A stretch of 64,000 nt of DNA from JAPYTK01 sp041389685 (GTDB lineage Bacteria > Myxococcota_A > Polyangia > Polyangiales > Polyangiaceae). The stretch covers positions 62,001 through 126,000 of the forward strand of contig JAWKRJ010000015.1 in NCBI GenBank assembly GCA_041389685.1, given 5' to 3'. The notes beneath the pieces were generated by a model, which did not search any database, had not been told where the DNA came from, and was given only the letters and a program-made list of their open reading frames with translations. Shown here in pieces: positions 11,389 to 17,056 of the stretch (the stretch's first letter is position 1; each line of letters begins with the position of its first letter). A program made the translations under genes and the position numbers.

Positions 11389-11459
11389 AGGTCGGTAGTG
11401 TAACGGGAGCACGGTGGTTTCCAACGCCACTTGTCAGGGTTCGAATCCTTGTCGACCTG
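11389..11459 (+). tRNA. tRNA-Trp (CCA)
   Basis: Acceptor AGGTCGG/TCGACCT, anticodon stem GTGGT/GCCAC with loop TTCCAAC, T-arm CAGGG-TTCGAAT-CCTTG, discriminator G. Confidence 0.88.
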
Positions 11460-11482
11460 CTGGGCAGTCATGCTGCCCGAAT

Positions 11483-11553
11483 GGGGTGATCGTCCAATAG
11501 GAAGACACTGGTGTCGCAAGCCAGAGATCCGGGTGCGAATCCCGGTCGCTCCA
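11483..11553 (+). tRNA. tRNA-Ala (CGC)
   Basis: Acceptor GGGGTGA/TCGCTCC with a G3:T70 pair, anticodon loop GTCGCAA, T-arm CCGGG-TGCGAAT-CCCGG. The T-loop has G in place of the near-universal T55. CCA is encoded at 11554-11556. Confidence 0.85.
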
Positions 11554-11559
11554 CCATCG

Positions 11560-11630
11560 GCCGATGTAGCTCAGGGGAAGAGCACCGTCTTGGTAAGACG
11601 GCGACGCCAGTTCGACTCTGGCCTTCGGCT
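11560..11630 (+). tRNA. tRNA-Thr (GGT)
   Basis: Acceptor GCCGATG/CTTCGGC with a T6:T67 mismatch, D-stem GCTC/GAGC, anticodon stem CCGTC/GACGG with loop TTGGTAA, T-arm GCCAG-TTCGACT-CTGGC. CCA is encoded at 11631-11633. Confidence 0.88.
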
Positions 11631-11642
11631 CCACACGAACAT

Positions 11643-11714
11643 GCGGGTGTAGTCCAACGGTAGGACGCGGGCCTTCCAAGCCCTGAGGTGTCGGTTCGAA
11701 TCCGTCCTCCCGCT
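11643..11714 (+). tRNA. tRNA-Gly (TCC)
   Basis: Acceptor GCGGGTG/CTCCCGC with a T6:T67 mismatch, D-stem GTCC/GGAC, anticodon loop CTTCCAA, T-stem GTCGG/CCGTC with one mismatch. CCA is encoded at 11715-11717. Confidence 0.85.
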
Positions 11715-11720
11715 CCACAT

Positions 11721-11791
11721 GCGGCTGCAGCTCTAAGGCAGAGCGTCAGGATGCCAGCCTGAAGGTCCCGGTTCGATTCCGGGCTGCCGCA
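11721..11791 (+). tRNA. tRNA-Gly (GCC)
   Basis: Acceptor GCGGCTG/CTGCCGC with the same T6:T67 mismatch as the two preceding tRNAs, anticodon stem TCAGG/CCTGA with loop ATGCCAG, T-arm CCCGG-TTCGATT-CCGGG. Confidence 0.88.
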
Positions 11792-11814
11792 CCGCGGGGG
11801 AGACCCCGCTCCTC

Positions 11815-11883
11815 GAGCCTGTTCGACGGGTCGGTACGGTGGCTGCAACCCACCGGATGGGAGTTCGACTCTCCCCGGGCTCT
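11815..11883 (+). tRNA. tRNA-Cys (GCA)
   Basis: Acceptor GAGCCTG/CGGGCTC (one T:G), anticodon stem GGTGG/CCACC with loop CTGCAAC, T-arm GGGAG-TTCGACT-CTCCC, discriminator T as in tRNA-Cys. CCA is encoded at 11884-11886. Confidence 0.9.
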
Positions 11884-11898
11884 CCAAACCCCCCACAT

Positions 11899-11970
11899 GC
11901 CCCCGTGGTCCAAGGGAAGGACGCTGGTCTTCTAAACCATGACGTGCGGGTTCGAGTCCTGCCGGGGGTG
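11899..11970 (+). tRNA. tRNA-Arg (TCT)
   Basis: Acceptor GCCCCCG/CGGGGGT (terminal G:T), D-stem GTCC/GGAC, anticodon loop CTTCTAA, T-arm GCGGG-TTCGAGT-CCTGC. CCA is encoded at 11971-11973. Confidence 0.9.
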
Positions 11971-11984
11971 CCACATTCAATTTC

Positions 11985-12058
11985 GTCCCTGTCGTCTAGT
12001 AGGCCCAGGACGCGAGGTTCTCAACCTCGAAACCGGAGTTCAACTCTCCGCAGGGACA
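11985..12058 (+). tRNA. tRNA-Glu (CTC)
   Basis: Acceptor GTCCCTG/CAGGGAC, anticodon stem CGAGG/CCTCG with loop TTCTCAA, T-arm CGGAG-TTCAACT-CTCCG. The acceptor is identical to that of the second Glu tRNA at 12211. Confidence 0.92.
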
Positions 12059-12098
12059 CCGCCTGGCTCCTCAGGCACGCCCGCTCACGCGGGCACCT

Positions 12099-12172
12099 AC
12101 CTCCGAAGCACAACGGAATCGTGCAATCGGCTACGAACCGAGAGGATGGTGGTTCGAATCCACCCGGAGGTG
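12099..12172 (+). tRNA. tRNA-Arg (ACG)
   Basis: Acceptor ACCTCCG/CGGAGGT, anticodon loop CTACGAA (A34, read as inosine if TadA acts on it), T-arm GGTGG-TTCGAAT-CCACC, discriminator G. Confidence 0.9.
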
Positions 12173-12210
12173 CCGCTCGTCATGCTCGCGAGGCCACCCT
12201 CGCGAGCTCT

Positions 12211-12282
12211 GTCCCTGTCGTCTAACGGTCAGGATGGGAGGCCTTCAACCTCGCGGTCAGGGTTCGATTCCCTGCAGGGACG
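12211..12282 (+). tRNA. tRNA-Glu (TTC)
   Basis: Acceptor GTCCCTG/CAGGGAC, anticodon loop CCTTCAA, T-arm CAGGG-TTCGATT-CCCTG. Position 33 is C instead of the near-invariant U, and the outer anticodon-stem pair is G:G. Confidence 0.87.
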
Positions 12283-12305
12283 CCGCGCCTCCGGGCGCCC
12301 ACTTT

Positions 12306-12378
12306 CCCCTCGTCCTGGCGGATCCCAGGCACGAGCCTCCGAAGCTCGTTGTTCAGTGTTCGACTCACTGCGGGGGGG
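12306..12378 (+). tRNA. tRNA-Arg (CCG)
   Basis: Acceptor CCCCTCG/CGGGGGG (one T:G), anticodon stem CGAGC/GCTCG with loop CTCCGAA, T-arm CAGTG-TTCGACT-CACTG, discriminator G. Confidence 0.85.
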
Positions 12379-12433
12379 CCGAACTGGGACGCAAAACGTC
12401 CGCCTGCTTCCTTTCATCCGGTTTGGGGAGGGG

Positions 12434-12450
12434 CCCCGCCAAAGGCGGGG
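12434..12450 (+). repeat. Short GC hairpin in the tRNA-Arg/tRNA-Met spacer
   Basis: CCCCGCC and GGCGGGG pair around AAA. No T-tract follows, so this is not called a terminator. Confidence 0.5.
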
Positions 12451-12514
12451 AGGGGGCGCCCAAGCCCCCTCGGGAAGCCGCGATTCGCTGAGCAAAACCG
12501 GGTGCCGGGCGAAG

Positions 12515-12549
12515 CCTGACCTCGCCTCGCCCAACTGGGCGAGGTCAGG
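12515..12549 (+). repeat. 12-bp perfect inverted repeat in the array
   Basis: CCTGACCTCGCC (12515-12526) pairs with GGCGAGGTCAGG (12538-12549). The flanks also carry AACCGGG copies on both sides, so the 200-bp spacer before the initiator-like tRNA is strongly structured. Confidence 0.6.
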
Positions 12550-12579
12550 CGTAGCCGCAACCGGGCTCGCGATATCTTG

Positions 12580-12651
12580 TGCAGGGAGGCTGTTGGTCGC
12601 CGACCCGGGCTCATACCCCGGACCACGTTGGTTCAATCCCAACCCCTGCTT
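12580..12651 (+). tRNA. tRNA-Met (CAT), initiator-like
   Basis: Anticodon loop CTCATAC sits on a stem with three consecutive G:C pairs (GGG 29-31 with CCC 39-41). The acceptor TGCAGGG/CCCTGCT has an unpaired T1:T72 end. Three G:C pairs plus a 1:72 mismatch are the hallmarks of bacterial initiator tRNA. T-arm GTTGG-TTCAATC-CCAAC, with the A57-type loop also seen in initiators. Confidence 0.78.
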
Positions 12652-12653
12652 TT

Positions 12654-12723
12654 CGCAGCGACTCGAGGCGAGGCGCATCCCTCATAAGGATGGCGAAGGC
12701 AGGTTCGACTCCTCCCGCTGCGA
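12654..12723 (+). tRNA. tRNA with CAT anticodon (elongator Met or Ile2)
   Basis: Acceptor CGCAGCG/CGCTGCG, anticodon stem CATCC/GGATG with loop CTCATAA, T-arm GCAGG-TTCGACT-CCTCC with one C:C mismatch. Elongator Met and lysidine-modified Ile cannot be separated by the anticodon alone. Confidence 0.85.
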
Positions 12724-12747
12724 CTCTCTGCTTTTCCGAGAGCGATC

Positions 12748-12818
12748 ACGGGGATGGTTCAACGGAAGAACGAGGGCCTTTGAAGCCCGCGATGCAGGTT
12801 CGACCCCTGCTCCCCGTA
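12748..12818 (+). tRNA. tRNA-Gln (TTG)
   Basis: Acceptor ACGGGGA/TCCCCGT, D-stem GTTC/GAAC, anticodon loop CTTTGAA, T-arm GCAGG-TTCGACC-CCTGC. CCA is encoded at 12819-12821. Confidence 0.92.
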
Positions 12819-12824
12819 CCAACT

Positions 12825-12909
12825 GCTGCGGTGGTGGAACAGGCATACACACTGCGTTGAGAGCGCAGGCCCACCTCAGGGCGTGAGGGTTCGACTCCCT
12901 CCCGCAGCA
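12825..12909 (+). tRNA. tRNA-Leu (GAG)
   Basis: Class II tRNA of 85 nt: acceptor GCTGCGG/CCGCAGC, anticodon stem CTGCG/CGCAG with loop TTGAGAG, long variable arm, T-arm GAGGG-TTCGACT-CCCTC. Confidence 0.92.
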
Positions 12910-13014
12910 CTTCGACGTGCACCTCGTGTGAGGGAGTTTCTGGTCTCCGTGAGGAGGCCAGCCCGAGCCGGTGCGGCTTCGCGTGTTCGGTACCGCTACG
13001 GGCGGCTCACCGTC

Positions 13015-13090
13015 TCACGTCCGTTCGCCGTGTCCCGGGAGGCGCACATTGAAACCAGGATTGTGGGTTCGAATCCCACTACGTGCACCA
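13015..13090 (+). pseudogene. Degenerate tRNA
   Basis: The 3' half is clear: T-arm GTGGG-TTCGAAT-CCCAC, acceptor strand TACGTGC, discriminator A and encoded CCA (13088-13090). A D-stem CGCC/GGCG is present, and five of seven acceptor pairs form with 13015-13021, but no anticodon stem can be made. I read it as a decayed tRNA without assignable identity. Confidence 0.55.
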
Positions 13091-13095
13091 ACTTG

Positions 13096-13140
13096 GCGCG
13101 TATGGCGGAATGGTAAACGCATCAGATTTGCACTCTGACA
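13096..13140 (+). pseudogene. tRNA 5' half (Leu-like D-arm, TGC anticodon)
   Basis: GCGCGTATGGCGGAATGGTA resembles the 5' part of tRNA-Leu. A perfect anticodon stem TCAGA/TCTGA with loop TTTGCAC follows. After it there is no T-arm and no matching acceptor strand; the sequence instead enters an ATACC/GGTAT hairpin with a T-rich tail. Either a truncated gene or an RNA that ends after the anticodon arm. Confidence 0.6.
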
Positions 13141-13151
13141 TCCAAAAGCAG

Positions 13152-13177
13152 ATACCAAAGGATGGTATTTTCTTTCA
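13152..13177 (+). terminator. AT-rich hairpin plus T-run after the tRNA half
   Basis: ATACC (13152-13156) pairs with GGTAT (13164-13168) around a 7-nt loop and is followed by TTTTCTTT. It would end the first block of the array before the slipin gene. Confidence 0.5.
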
Positions 13178-13589
13178 CATCGGCCCTCGGGGCCCTTCCT
13201 CCCCCTCGGTGACGCGGCGCCTCTCGTAGGCGCAACGTCGTCGAAGCGGGGCTCGGCTCGAGCTTCGAGCGATCTCGCCTCCCATCGTCAGGCCAACCCC
13301 CTCTCACCATGCAGAGGGGCGTCCGCCCGACGACGCGTCGCGAGAGCCCTCGATGGTTGCGTCGCGCCTCGTCGCGAAGCCTGACGGCCTCGCCGATGCA
13401 AACCTGGCTCGCCCTCGCGATCCCCGGCTCGTCCGGTCGCTCGCGGGACGCTTGCCACGTCGCTTCGGTGCGCCCGCGGCTCGGGAGGGCGGTTCCGAGC
13501 GCCTCTTCTTCCACGGCGCCGCATGGGGCGGCGCTCGTGCCAACCACGACATCGAGAGCCGGCACCACGACCGGCGAAGGGACGACACC
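13178..13589. other. Spacer upstream of the slipin gene
   Basis: About 410 bp without a tRNA or a recognisable gene. An upstream in-frame extension of the slipin gene exists from 13353, but it encodes low-complexity Arg-rich sequence and is not counted as coding. No clear promoter motif was seen. Confidence 0.5.
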
Positions 13590-15110
13590 ATGCTGCGAGT
13601 CATCCACGTGGAGCTGCCCGAGCGGGTCGTCGTCCTTCGCGACGGTGTCCCGCGCGAGACGCTCGGCCCCGGCCGGCACCGCCGGTGGGGCTTCGACATC
13701 GAGACCATCTTCTACAAGGTCGACGACCTGCTCTTCGACGCACCCCCCGAGATCCGGTCCGTGCTCCCGAGTGGTTGGTTCGACGAGGTCGAGCTCGCCG
13801 AGCACGAGCGCGGCTTCCTCTACCGCGATGGCCTGCCTCGCAAGTTCCTGCGCCCGGGCATCCATCGTTTCTGGACCCTCGACCCCACCGTCCACCTGGA
13901 CGTGGTGTCCATCCACGACCCGCTGCCCGAGCTCACCGATGCTCTGGCCGCGATCGTCCCCCACACCGAAACCCTCGGACCCATCGCTGACAGCGAGGAG
14001 GACAGCATCATGCTGCGAGTCATTCAGGTCGAGCTGCCCCAGCGCGCCGTCCTCCTGCGGGGGGGCGTCCCGACGGAGGCGCTCGCGCCCGGCCGGCACT
14101 ACCGGTGGGGCTTCAACGTCAACGTCATCTACTACCCGGTGAACAACCTGCGGCTCGAGGCGCCCGCCGAAGTGCGAGCCGTCCTGCCGAAGGACTGGTT
14201 CGACGAGGTCGAGATCGCCAAGCACGAGCGGGGCATCCTCTACCGTGACGGCGTCCCGCGCCTCTACCTGCGGCCCGGTCTGCACCGGTACTGGACCGTC
14301 GATCCGACGGTGCGGCTGGTCGTCCTCTCGGTCGACGAGCCGATGCCCGAGCTGAGCGACGAGCTCGTCGCGATCATCCCGAAGAGCGAATACCTCGACG
14401 TGGTGGTCCACGCGCACCAGAAGGGCCTGCACTACGAGCAGGGTCGACTGGTGGAGGTCCTCGACCCCGGCCGTTACCTCTTGTGGCAGCACGCGGGTAA
14501 GCAGGTCGAGGTCATGGCCGTCGACATGCGTCGGACCGAGATCGCGATCGCCGGTCAGGAGCTCATGACCCGTGACAAGGTCACGCTCCGGCTGTCGCTG
14601 GCGGTGGAATACGCGATCTTCGATCCGGCCGTCGCCATCGACCGCACCGGCAACCTCCGGGACGCGCTCTACACGCAAGTGCAGCTCGCGGCCCGGGACT
14701 ACGTGTCGGGCGTGTCGCTGGATCAGCTGCTCGAGGGTCGGGACGAGATGACCCGGTTTCTCGAGGGGCAGACCAAGCCCCAGGCGGCCGAGCTCGGGGC
14801 GACCATTCATCGTGTCGGTGTGAAGGACGTCGTCCTCCCCGGCGAGATGAAGACGCTGCTCAACCGTGTCATCGAGGCGGAGAAGGAGGCCGCCGCCAAT
14901 GTCATCCTCCGTCGGGAGGAGACGGCGGCCACCCGGTCGCTCGCCAACACCGCGAAGGTGATGGCGCAGAACCCGGTCCTGCTCCGGCTCAAGGAGCTGG
15001 AGTCGCTCAAGGAGATCGCGGGCCAGATCGGCGAGGTCCGCGTGGTGGTCGGATCCGACGGGCTGGAGAAGCTCGCCGTCGCCGGCCTGCTGGGCAGCGC
15101 CCAGCCATGA
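13590..15110 (+). CDS. Slipin-type SPFH/Band 7 protein with duplicated N-terminal module
   Basis: The 506-residue protein has two copies of one module: residues 1-136 (MLRVIHVELPERVVVL, RDGVPRETLGPGRH, WFDEVELAEHERGFLYRDG) and 141-276 (MLRVIQVELPQRAVLL, WFDEVEIAKHERGILYRDG). A SPFH domain follows (about 265-440, with RDKVTLRLSLAVEYAIFDP and GVKDVVLPGEMKTLLN). There is no obvious transmembrane segment. SPFH proteins form membrane-associated oligomeric rings; slipins have been noted beside RtcB/RtcR RNA-repair genes. The start is ATG 13590, preceded by GAAGG. It lies inside the tRNA array and is followed by a strong terminator. A second start within the gene is listed separately. Confidence 0.88.
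   Translation: MLRVIHVELPERVVVLRDGVPRETLGPGRHRRWGFDIETIFYKVDDLLFDAPPEIRSVLPSGWFDEVELAEHERGFLYRDGLPRKFLRPGIHRFWTLDPTVHLDVVSIHDPLPELTDALAAIVPHTETLGPIADSEEDSIMLRVIQVELPQRAVLLRGGVPTEALAPGRHYRWGFNVNVIYYPVNNLRLEAPAEVRAVLPKDWFDEVEIAKHERGILYRDGVPRLYLRPGLHRYWTVDPTVRLVVLSVDEPMPELSDELVAIIPKSEYLDVVVHAHQKGLHYEQGRLVEVLDPGRYLLWQHAGKQVEVMAVDMRRTEIAIAGQELMTRDKVTLRLSLAVEYAIFDPAVAIDRTGNLRDALYTQVQLAARDYVSGVSLDQLLEGRDEMTRFLEGQTKPQAAELGATIHRVGVKDVVLPGEMKTLLNRVIEAEKEAAANVILRREETAATRSLANTAKVMAQNPVLLRLKELESLKEIAGQIGEVRVVVGSDGLEKLAVAGLLGSAQP
13995..14012 (+). promoter_or_regulatory. Internal Shine-Dalgarno and in-frame ATG in the slipin gene
   Basis: GAGGAGG at 13995-14001 stands 8 nt before an in-frame ATG at 14010, exactly where the second module starts (MLRVIQVEL). 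Translation from here would give a 366-residue slipin without the first module. It looks like the original ribosome-binding site retained after a tandem duplication. Confidence 0.6.
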
Positions 15111-15140
15111 TCCGATCGTAGCGAGTCGAGCTGTGTAGAC

Positions 15141-15180
15141 GGCGCGGCCTCCCCCCGCGGGGGGGGCCGCGCCATTTTCT
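15141..15180 (+). terminator. Strong intrinsic terminator after the slipin gene
   Basis: GGCGCGGCC (15141-15149) pairs with GGCCGCGCC (15165-15173) around a C/G-rich inner stem, followed by ATTTTCT. Its T-tract runs into the first bases of tRNA-Pro(CGG), so the tRNA must come from read-through, another promoter, or processing. Confidence 0.8.
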
Positions 15181-15253
15181 GGGTGTAGCTTAGCCTGGCG
15201 AAAGCGCGTGGTTCGGGACCACGAGACCGCAGGTTCGAATCCTGCCATCCAGA
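15179..15253 (+). tRNA. tRNA-Pro (CGG)
   Basis: Acceptor CTGGGTG/CATCCAG (one G:T), anticodon stem CGTGG/CCACG with loop TTCGGGA, T-arm GCAGG-TTCGAAT-CCTGC. CCA is encoded at 15254-15256. Its D-arm (TAGCTTAGCCTGGC) is the same as in tRNA-Pro(GGG). Confidence 0.92.
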
Positions 15254-15270
15254 CCATCCCAAGTTCCCCT

Positions 15271-15343
15271 GCGAGGTGAGCCAGCTGGGAACGGCGCCTT
15301 CCCCACAAGAAGGACTCGATAGGTTCGATTCCTATACCTCGCA
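15271..15343 (+). tRNA. tRNA-Val (CAC)
   Basis: Acceptor GCGAGGT/ACCTCGC, anticodon stem CCTTC/GAAGG with loop CCCACAA, T-arm ATAGG-TTCGATT-CCTAT. Position 33 is C. CCA is encoded at 15344-15346. Confidence 0.87.
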
Positions 15344-15351
15344 CCATTCAC

Positions 15352-15422
15352 GGGCCGTGAGCTCTAGAGGAGCTGTCTTGTCTGATATGCACGACGGCGA
15401 GGTGCGATCCCTCGACGGCCCA
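15352..15422 (+). tRNA. tRNA-Ile (GAT)
   Basis: Acceptor GGGCCGT/ACGGCCC, D-stem GCTC/GAGC, anticodon loop CTGATAT on a stem with a T:C mismatch, T-arm CGAGG-TGCGATC-CCTCG with G instead of T55. CCA is encoded at 15423-15425. Confidence 0.8.
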
Positions 15423-15438
15423 CCACACCACCCCCCAC

Positions 15439-15512
15439 ACGAGGCGAGTGAGCTGGTGACCACCCCTGTCCGACGAACAGGTGTTCGCTGGGTTCGATCC
15501 CCAGGCCTCGTA
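15439..15512 (+). tRNA. tRNA-Val (GAC)
   Basis: Acceptor ACGAGGC/GCCTCGT, anticodon stem CCTGT/ACAGG with loop CCGACGA, T-arm CTGGG-TTCGATC-CCCAG. Position 33 is C, as in the other Val tRNA, and 37 is G. Confidence 0.85.
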
Positions 15513-15560
15513 CCGCGTCGAGCGCTCCCTGGCTCGACGGCACGCTTGCCGTGCCACCAC

Positions 15561-15645
15561 GCTCAGGTGCCGAAACTGGAAAACGAGCCAGGCTCAGACC
15601 CTGGTGCCCCTCGTGGGCTTGCGGGTTCGACTCCCGCCCTGAGCA
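15561..15645 (+). tRNA. tRNA-Leu (CAG)
   Basis: Class II tRNA: acceptor GCTCAGG/CCTGAGC, anticodon stem CCAGG/CCTGG with loop CTCAGAC, long variable arm, T-arm GCGGG-TTCGACT-CCCGC. CCA is encoded at 15646-15648. Confidence 0.93.
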
Positions 15646-15709
15646 CCACCGCTCTCATCCGAAGAAGGGAATTCAATCCAATGCAACACACACAGAACTG
15701 AGGTCCGTC

Positions 15710-16228
15710 ATGTCGAACAAGAGAACCCTGCTGCTCACGTCTTGGTACTTCCCGCACAAGATCCTGTGCTGGGAGGACGCGATCACCATGCTGTACCTCG
15801 GTAAGGCCGACCCCGTCGTCGACTACGAGGAAGCGGTGCGGTCGCCGTCGACCACGATGGCGGTGCCCGCGGTGATCCGTCTCCGCCGGAAGGTCCGCAC
15901 GCACAAGCGCGGGGTCCGGTTCTCGCGGATCAACGTCTTCACCCGCGACGGCTTCCGTTGCCAGTACTGCAACACGAAGCTGCCGATGAAACACCTCACC
16001 TACGACCACGTCATCCCGCGTTCGCGCGGTGGACGCACGGAGTGGACGAACATCGTGGCGGCCTGCCGCCCGTGCAACGCCACGAAGCGGAATCGCACGC
16101 CCGATGCGTCGGGCATGTTCCCGCTGAACGAGCCCGTGCAGCCCACGTCCCTGCCGCTCACGGGGCTGATCGTCGACGTCGAAGGTGCTCCTCAGGAGTG
16201 GCGTGACTTCCTGGTCGTCACCGCGTGA
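15710..16228 (+). CDS. HNH endonuclease
   Basis: The 172-residue protein has an N-terminal region LLLTSWYFPHKILCWEDAI typical of a widespread HNH family, then a treble-clef HNH nuclease: zinc ligands CQYC and CRPC, with the catalytic core YDHVIPRSRGGRTEWTNIV between them (residues about 82-125). HNH enzymes cut or nick nucleic acid with a divalent metal. The start is ATG 15710; TGAGGT lies upstream. It is inside the tRNA array between tRNA-Leu(CAG) and tRNA-Pro(GGG), and is followed by a hairpin. HNH genes often accompany tRNA clusters in phages, which would fit either mobility or a nuclease role; neither is shown here. Confidence 0.9.
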   Translation: MSNKRTLLLTSWYFPHKILCWEDAITMLYLGKADPVVDYEEAVRSPSTTMAVPAVIRLRRKVRTHKRGVRFSRINVFTRDGFRCQYCNTKLPMKHLTYDHVIPRSRGGRTEWTNIVAACRPCNATKRNRTPDASGMFPLNEPVQPTSLPLTGLIVDVEGAPQEWRDFLVVTA

Positions 16229-16260
16229 CGATCGGTGACACACGCCTCGCTCCACGTCTG

Positions 16261-16291
16261 GGCCCCGGACGTAAAACGGGGCCGCTAATTT
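16261..16291 (+). terminator. Hairpin terminator after the HNH gene
   Basis: GGCCCCG (16261-16267) pairs with CGGGGCC (16277-16283), followed by a weak AATTT tail. It directly precedes tRNA-Pro(GGG), repeating the terminator-then-tRNA-Pro layout at 15141. Confidence 0.6.
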
Positions 16292-16292
16292 C

Positions 16293-16367
16293 CGGGATGT
16301 AGCTTAGCCTGGCGAAAGCGCCTGTCTGGGGGACAGGAGACCGTCGGTTCGAATCCGGCCATCCCGA
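16293..16367 (+). tRNA. tRNA-Pro (GGG)
   Basis: Acceptor CGGGATG/CATCCCG, anticodon stem CCTGT/ACAGG with loop CTGGGGG, T-arm GTCGG-TTCGAAT-CCGGC. Very similar to tRNA-Pro(CGG) in the D-arm. Confidence 0.92.
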
Positions 16368-16438
16368 CCGATTCCGCGCGTGGACATGCCCTGTGCCTGG
16401 CCGCGGGGGGCGCCACGTCTGCGCGCGGATTCTTCCTG

Positions 16439-16527
16439 GGAGATCGAGGTGAGGGTGGTCCTCACGCGTGGTTGCTACCCACGTTCATCCCATCGCAAGG
16501 TGACTGGTTCGACTCCAGCGATCTCCG
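16439..16527 (+). tRNA. tRNA-Ser (GCT)
   Basis: Class II tRNA: acceptor GGAGATC/GATCTCC, anticodon stem CGTGG/CCACG with loop TTGCTAC, long variable arm, T-stem ACTGG/CCAGC with one mismatch. Last tRNA of the array and the only serine tRNA. It lies antisense to the 3' end of the globin gene. Confidence 0.9.
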
Positions 16528-16975
16528 CCGAACGCTTGCTCGCAAGCTCCAGCCTCCGTCGAAACGTGCCCTGCAGCACCATCCGCCGGATGGTGTCGTA
16601 GGCGAGCCTCCATGCGTCCTCCGCTTCCTGGGTCCACAACTCGGCCGCCGCCTCGGAGAAGGCTAGGATGAGACACTCGCCCACCCAGTCGTACATATGG
16701 TCCTCCACCCCGTAGTCCACGTGGCGGGCGCCCAGGAGATCGAGCTGCTCCCCGAGCCACTCGTCGTGGTCGAGGTGCTCCACGAACACGATGAGCGCCC
16801 GGGCGAGCATCCGGTGATGCTTCTTGTTCGGGGTCCGGCCGCCGAAGAGCTCCACCGTCGAGGGATAGCGGTCGAAGAGATGCGCGAAAAACCGTCGAAC
16901 GACATCCTCGTTGCGATCCACCACGAGCGCGAAGCTCTGGCGCAAGACATCGACGTCGAAGTCGAAGGGGGGCAT
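16475..16975 (-). CDS. Single-domain globin
   Basis: The 166-residue protein shows the bacterial haemoglobin pattern: FALVVDRNEDVVRRFFAHLF at the N-terminus, a distal E-helix region (NKKHHRMLARALIVFVEHL), and the proximal histidine in LGARHVDYGVEDHMYDWVG near residue 86. No reductase domain follows, so it is a single-domain globin of the flavohaemoglobin-related class; roles in O2 or NO handling are typical. Its last 17 codons are antisense to tRNA-Ser(GCT), and the stop codon (16475-16477) is the complement of bases in that tRNA's anticodon loop, so the C-terminal tail is not conserved globin sequence. Confidence 0.85.
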   Translation of the reverse strand: MPPFDFDVDVLRQSFALVVDRNEDVVRRFFAHLFDRYPSTVELFGGRTPNKKHHRMLARALIVFVEHLDHDEWLGEQLDLLGARHVDYGVEDHMYDWVGECLILAFSEAAAELWTQEAEDAWRLAYDTIRRMVLQGTFRRRLELASKRSAEIAGVEPVTLRWDERG

Positions 16976-17056
16976 GGGTTGGTCTCTGAAGGTTGTTACG
17001 GTGCGCCCCTACGAAACTTGAGCGGGCGCGTTTGCGAGCGGTGGTAGCCTCGGGGA

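Noticed and set aside
12434..12549. GC hairpins that could be a CRISPR-like repeat
   Set aside because: There is no regular spacing and only single copies; they are simple inverted repeats.
10187..12678. Several 70-210-codon frames through the tRNA array
   Set aside because: They run across tRNAs, often antisense, and repeat motifs such as GSRIRT and VRIEPT that come from T-arm sequence.
9995..16527. The array as a prophage or integrative element
   Set aside because: No integrase, recombinase, structural phage gene or att-like direct repeat was seen in or beside it.
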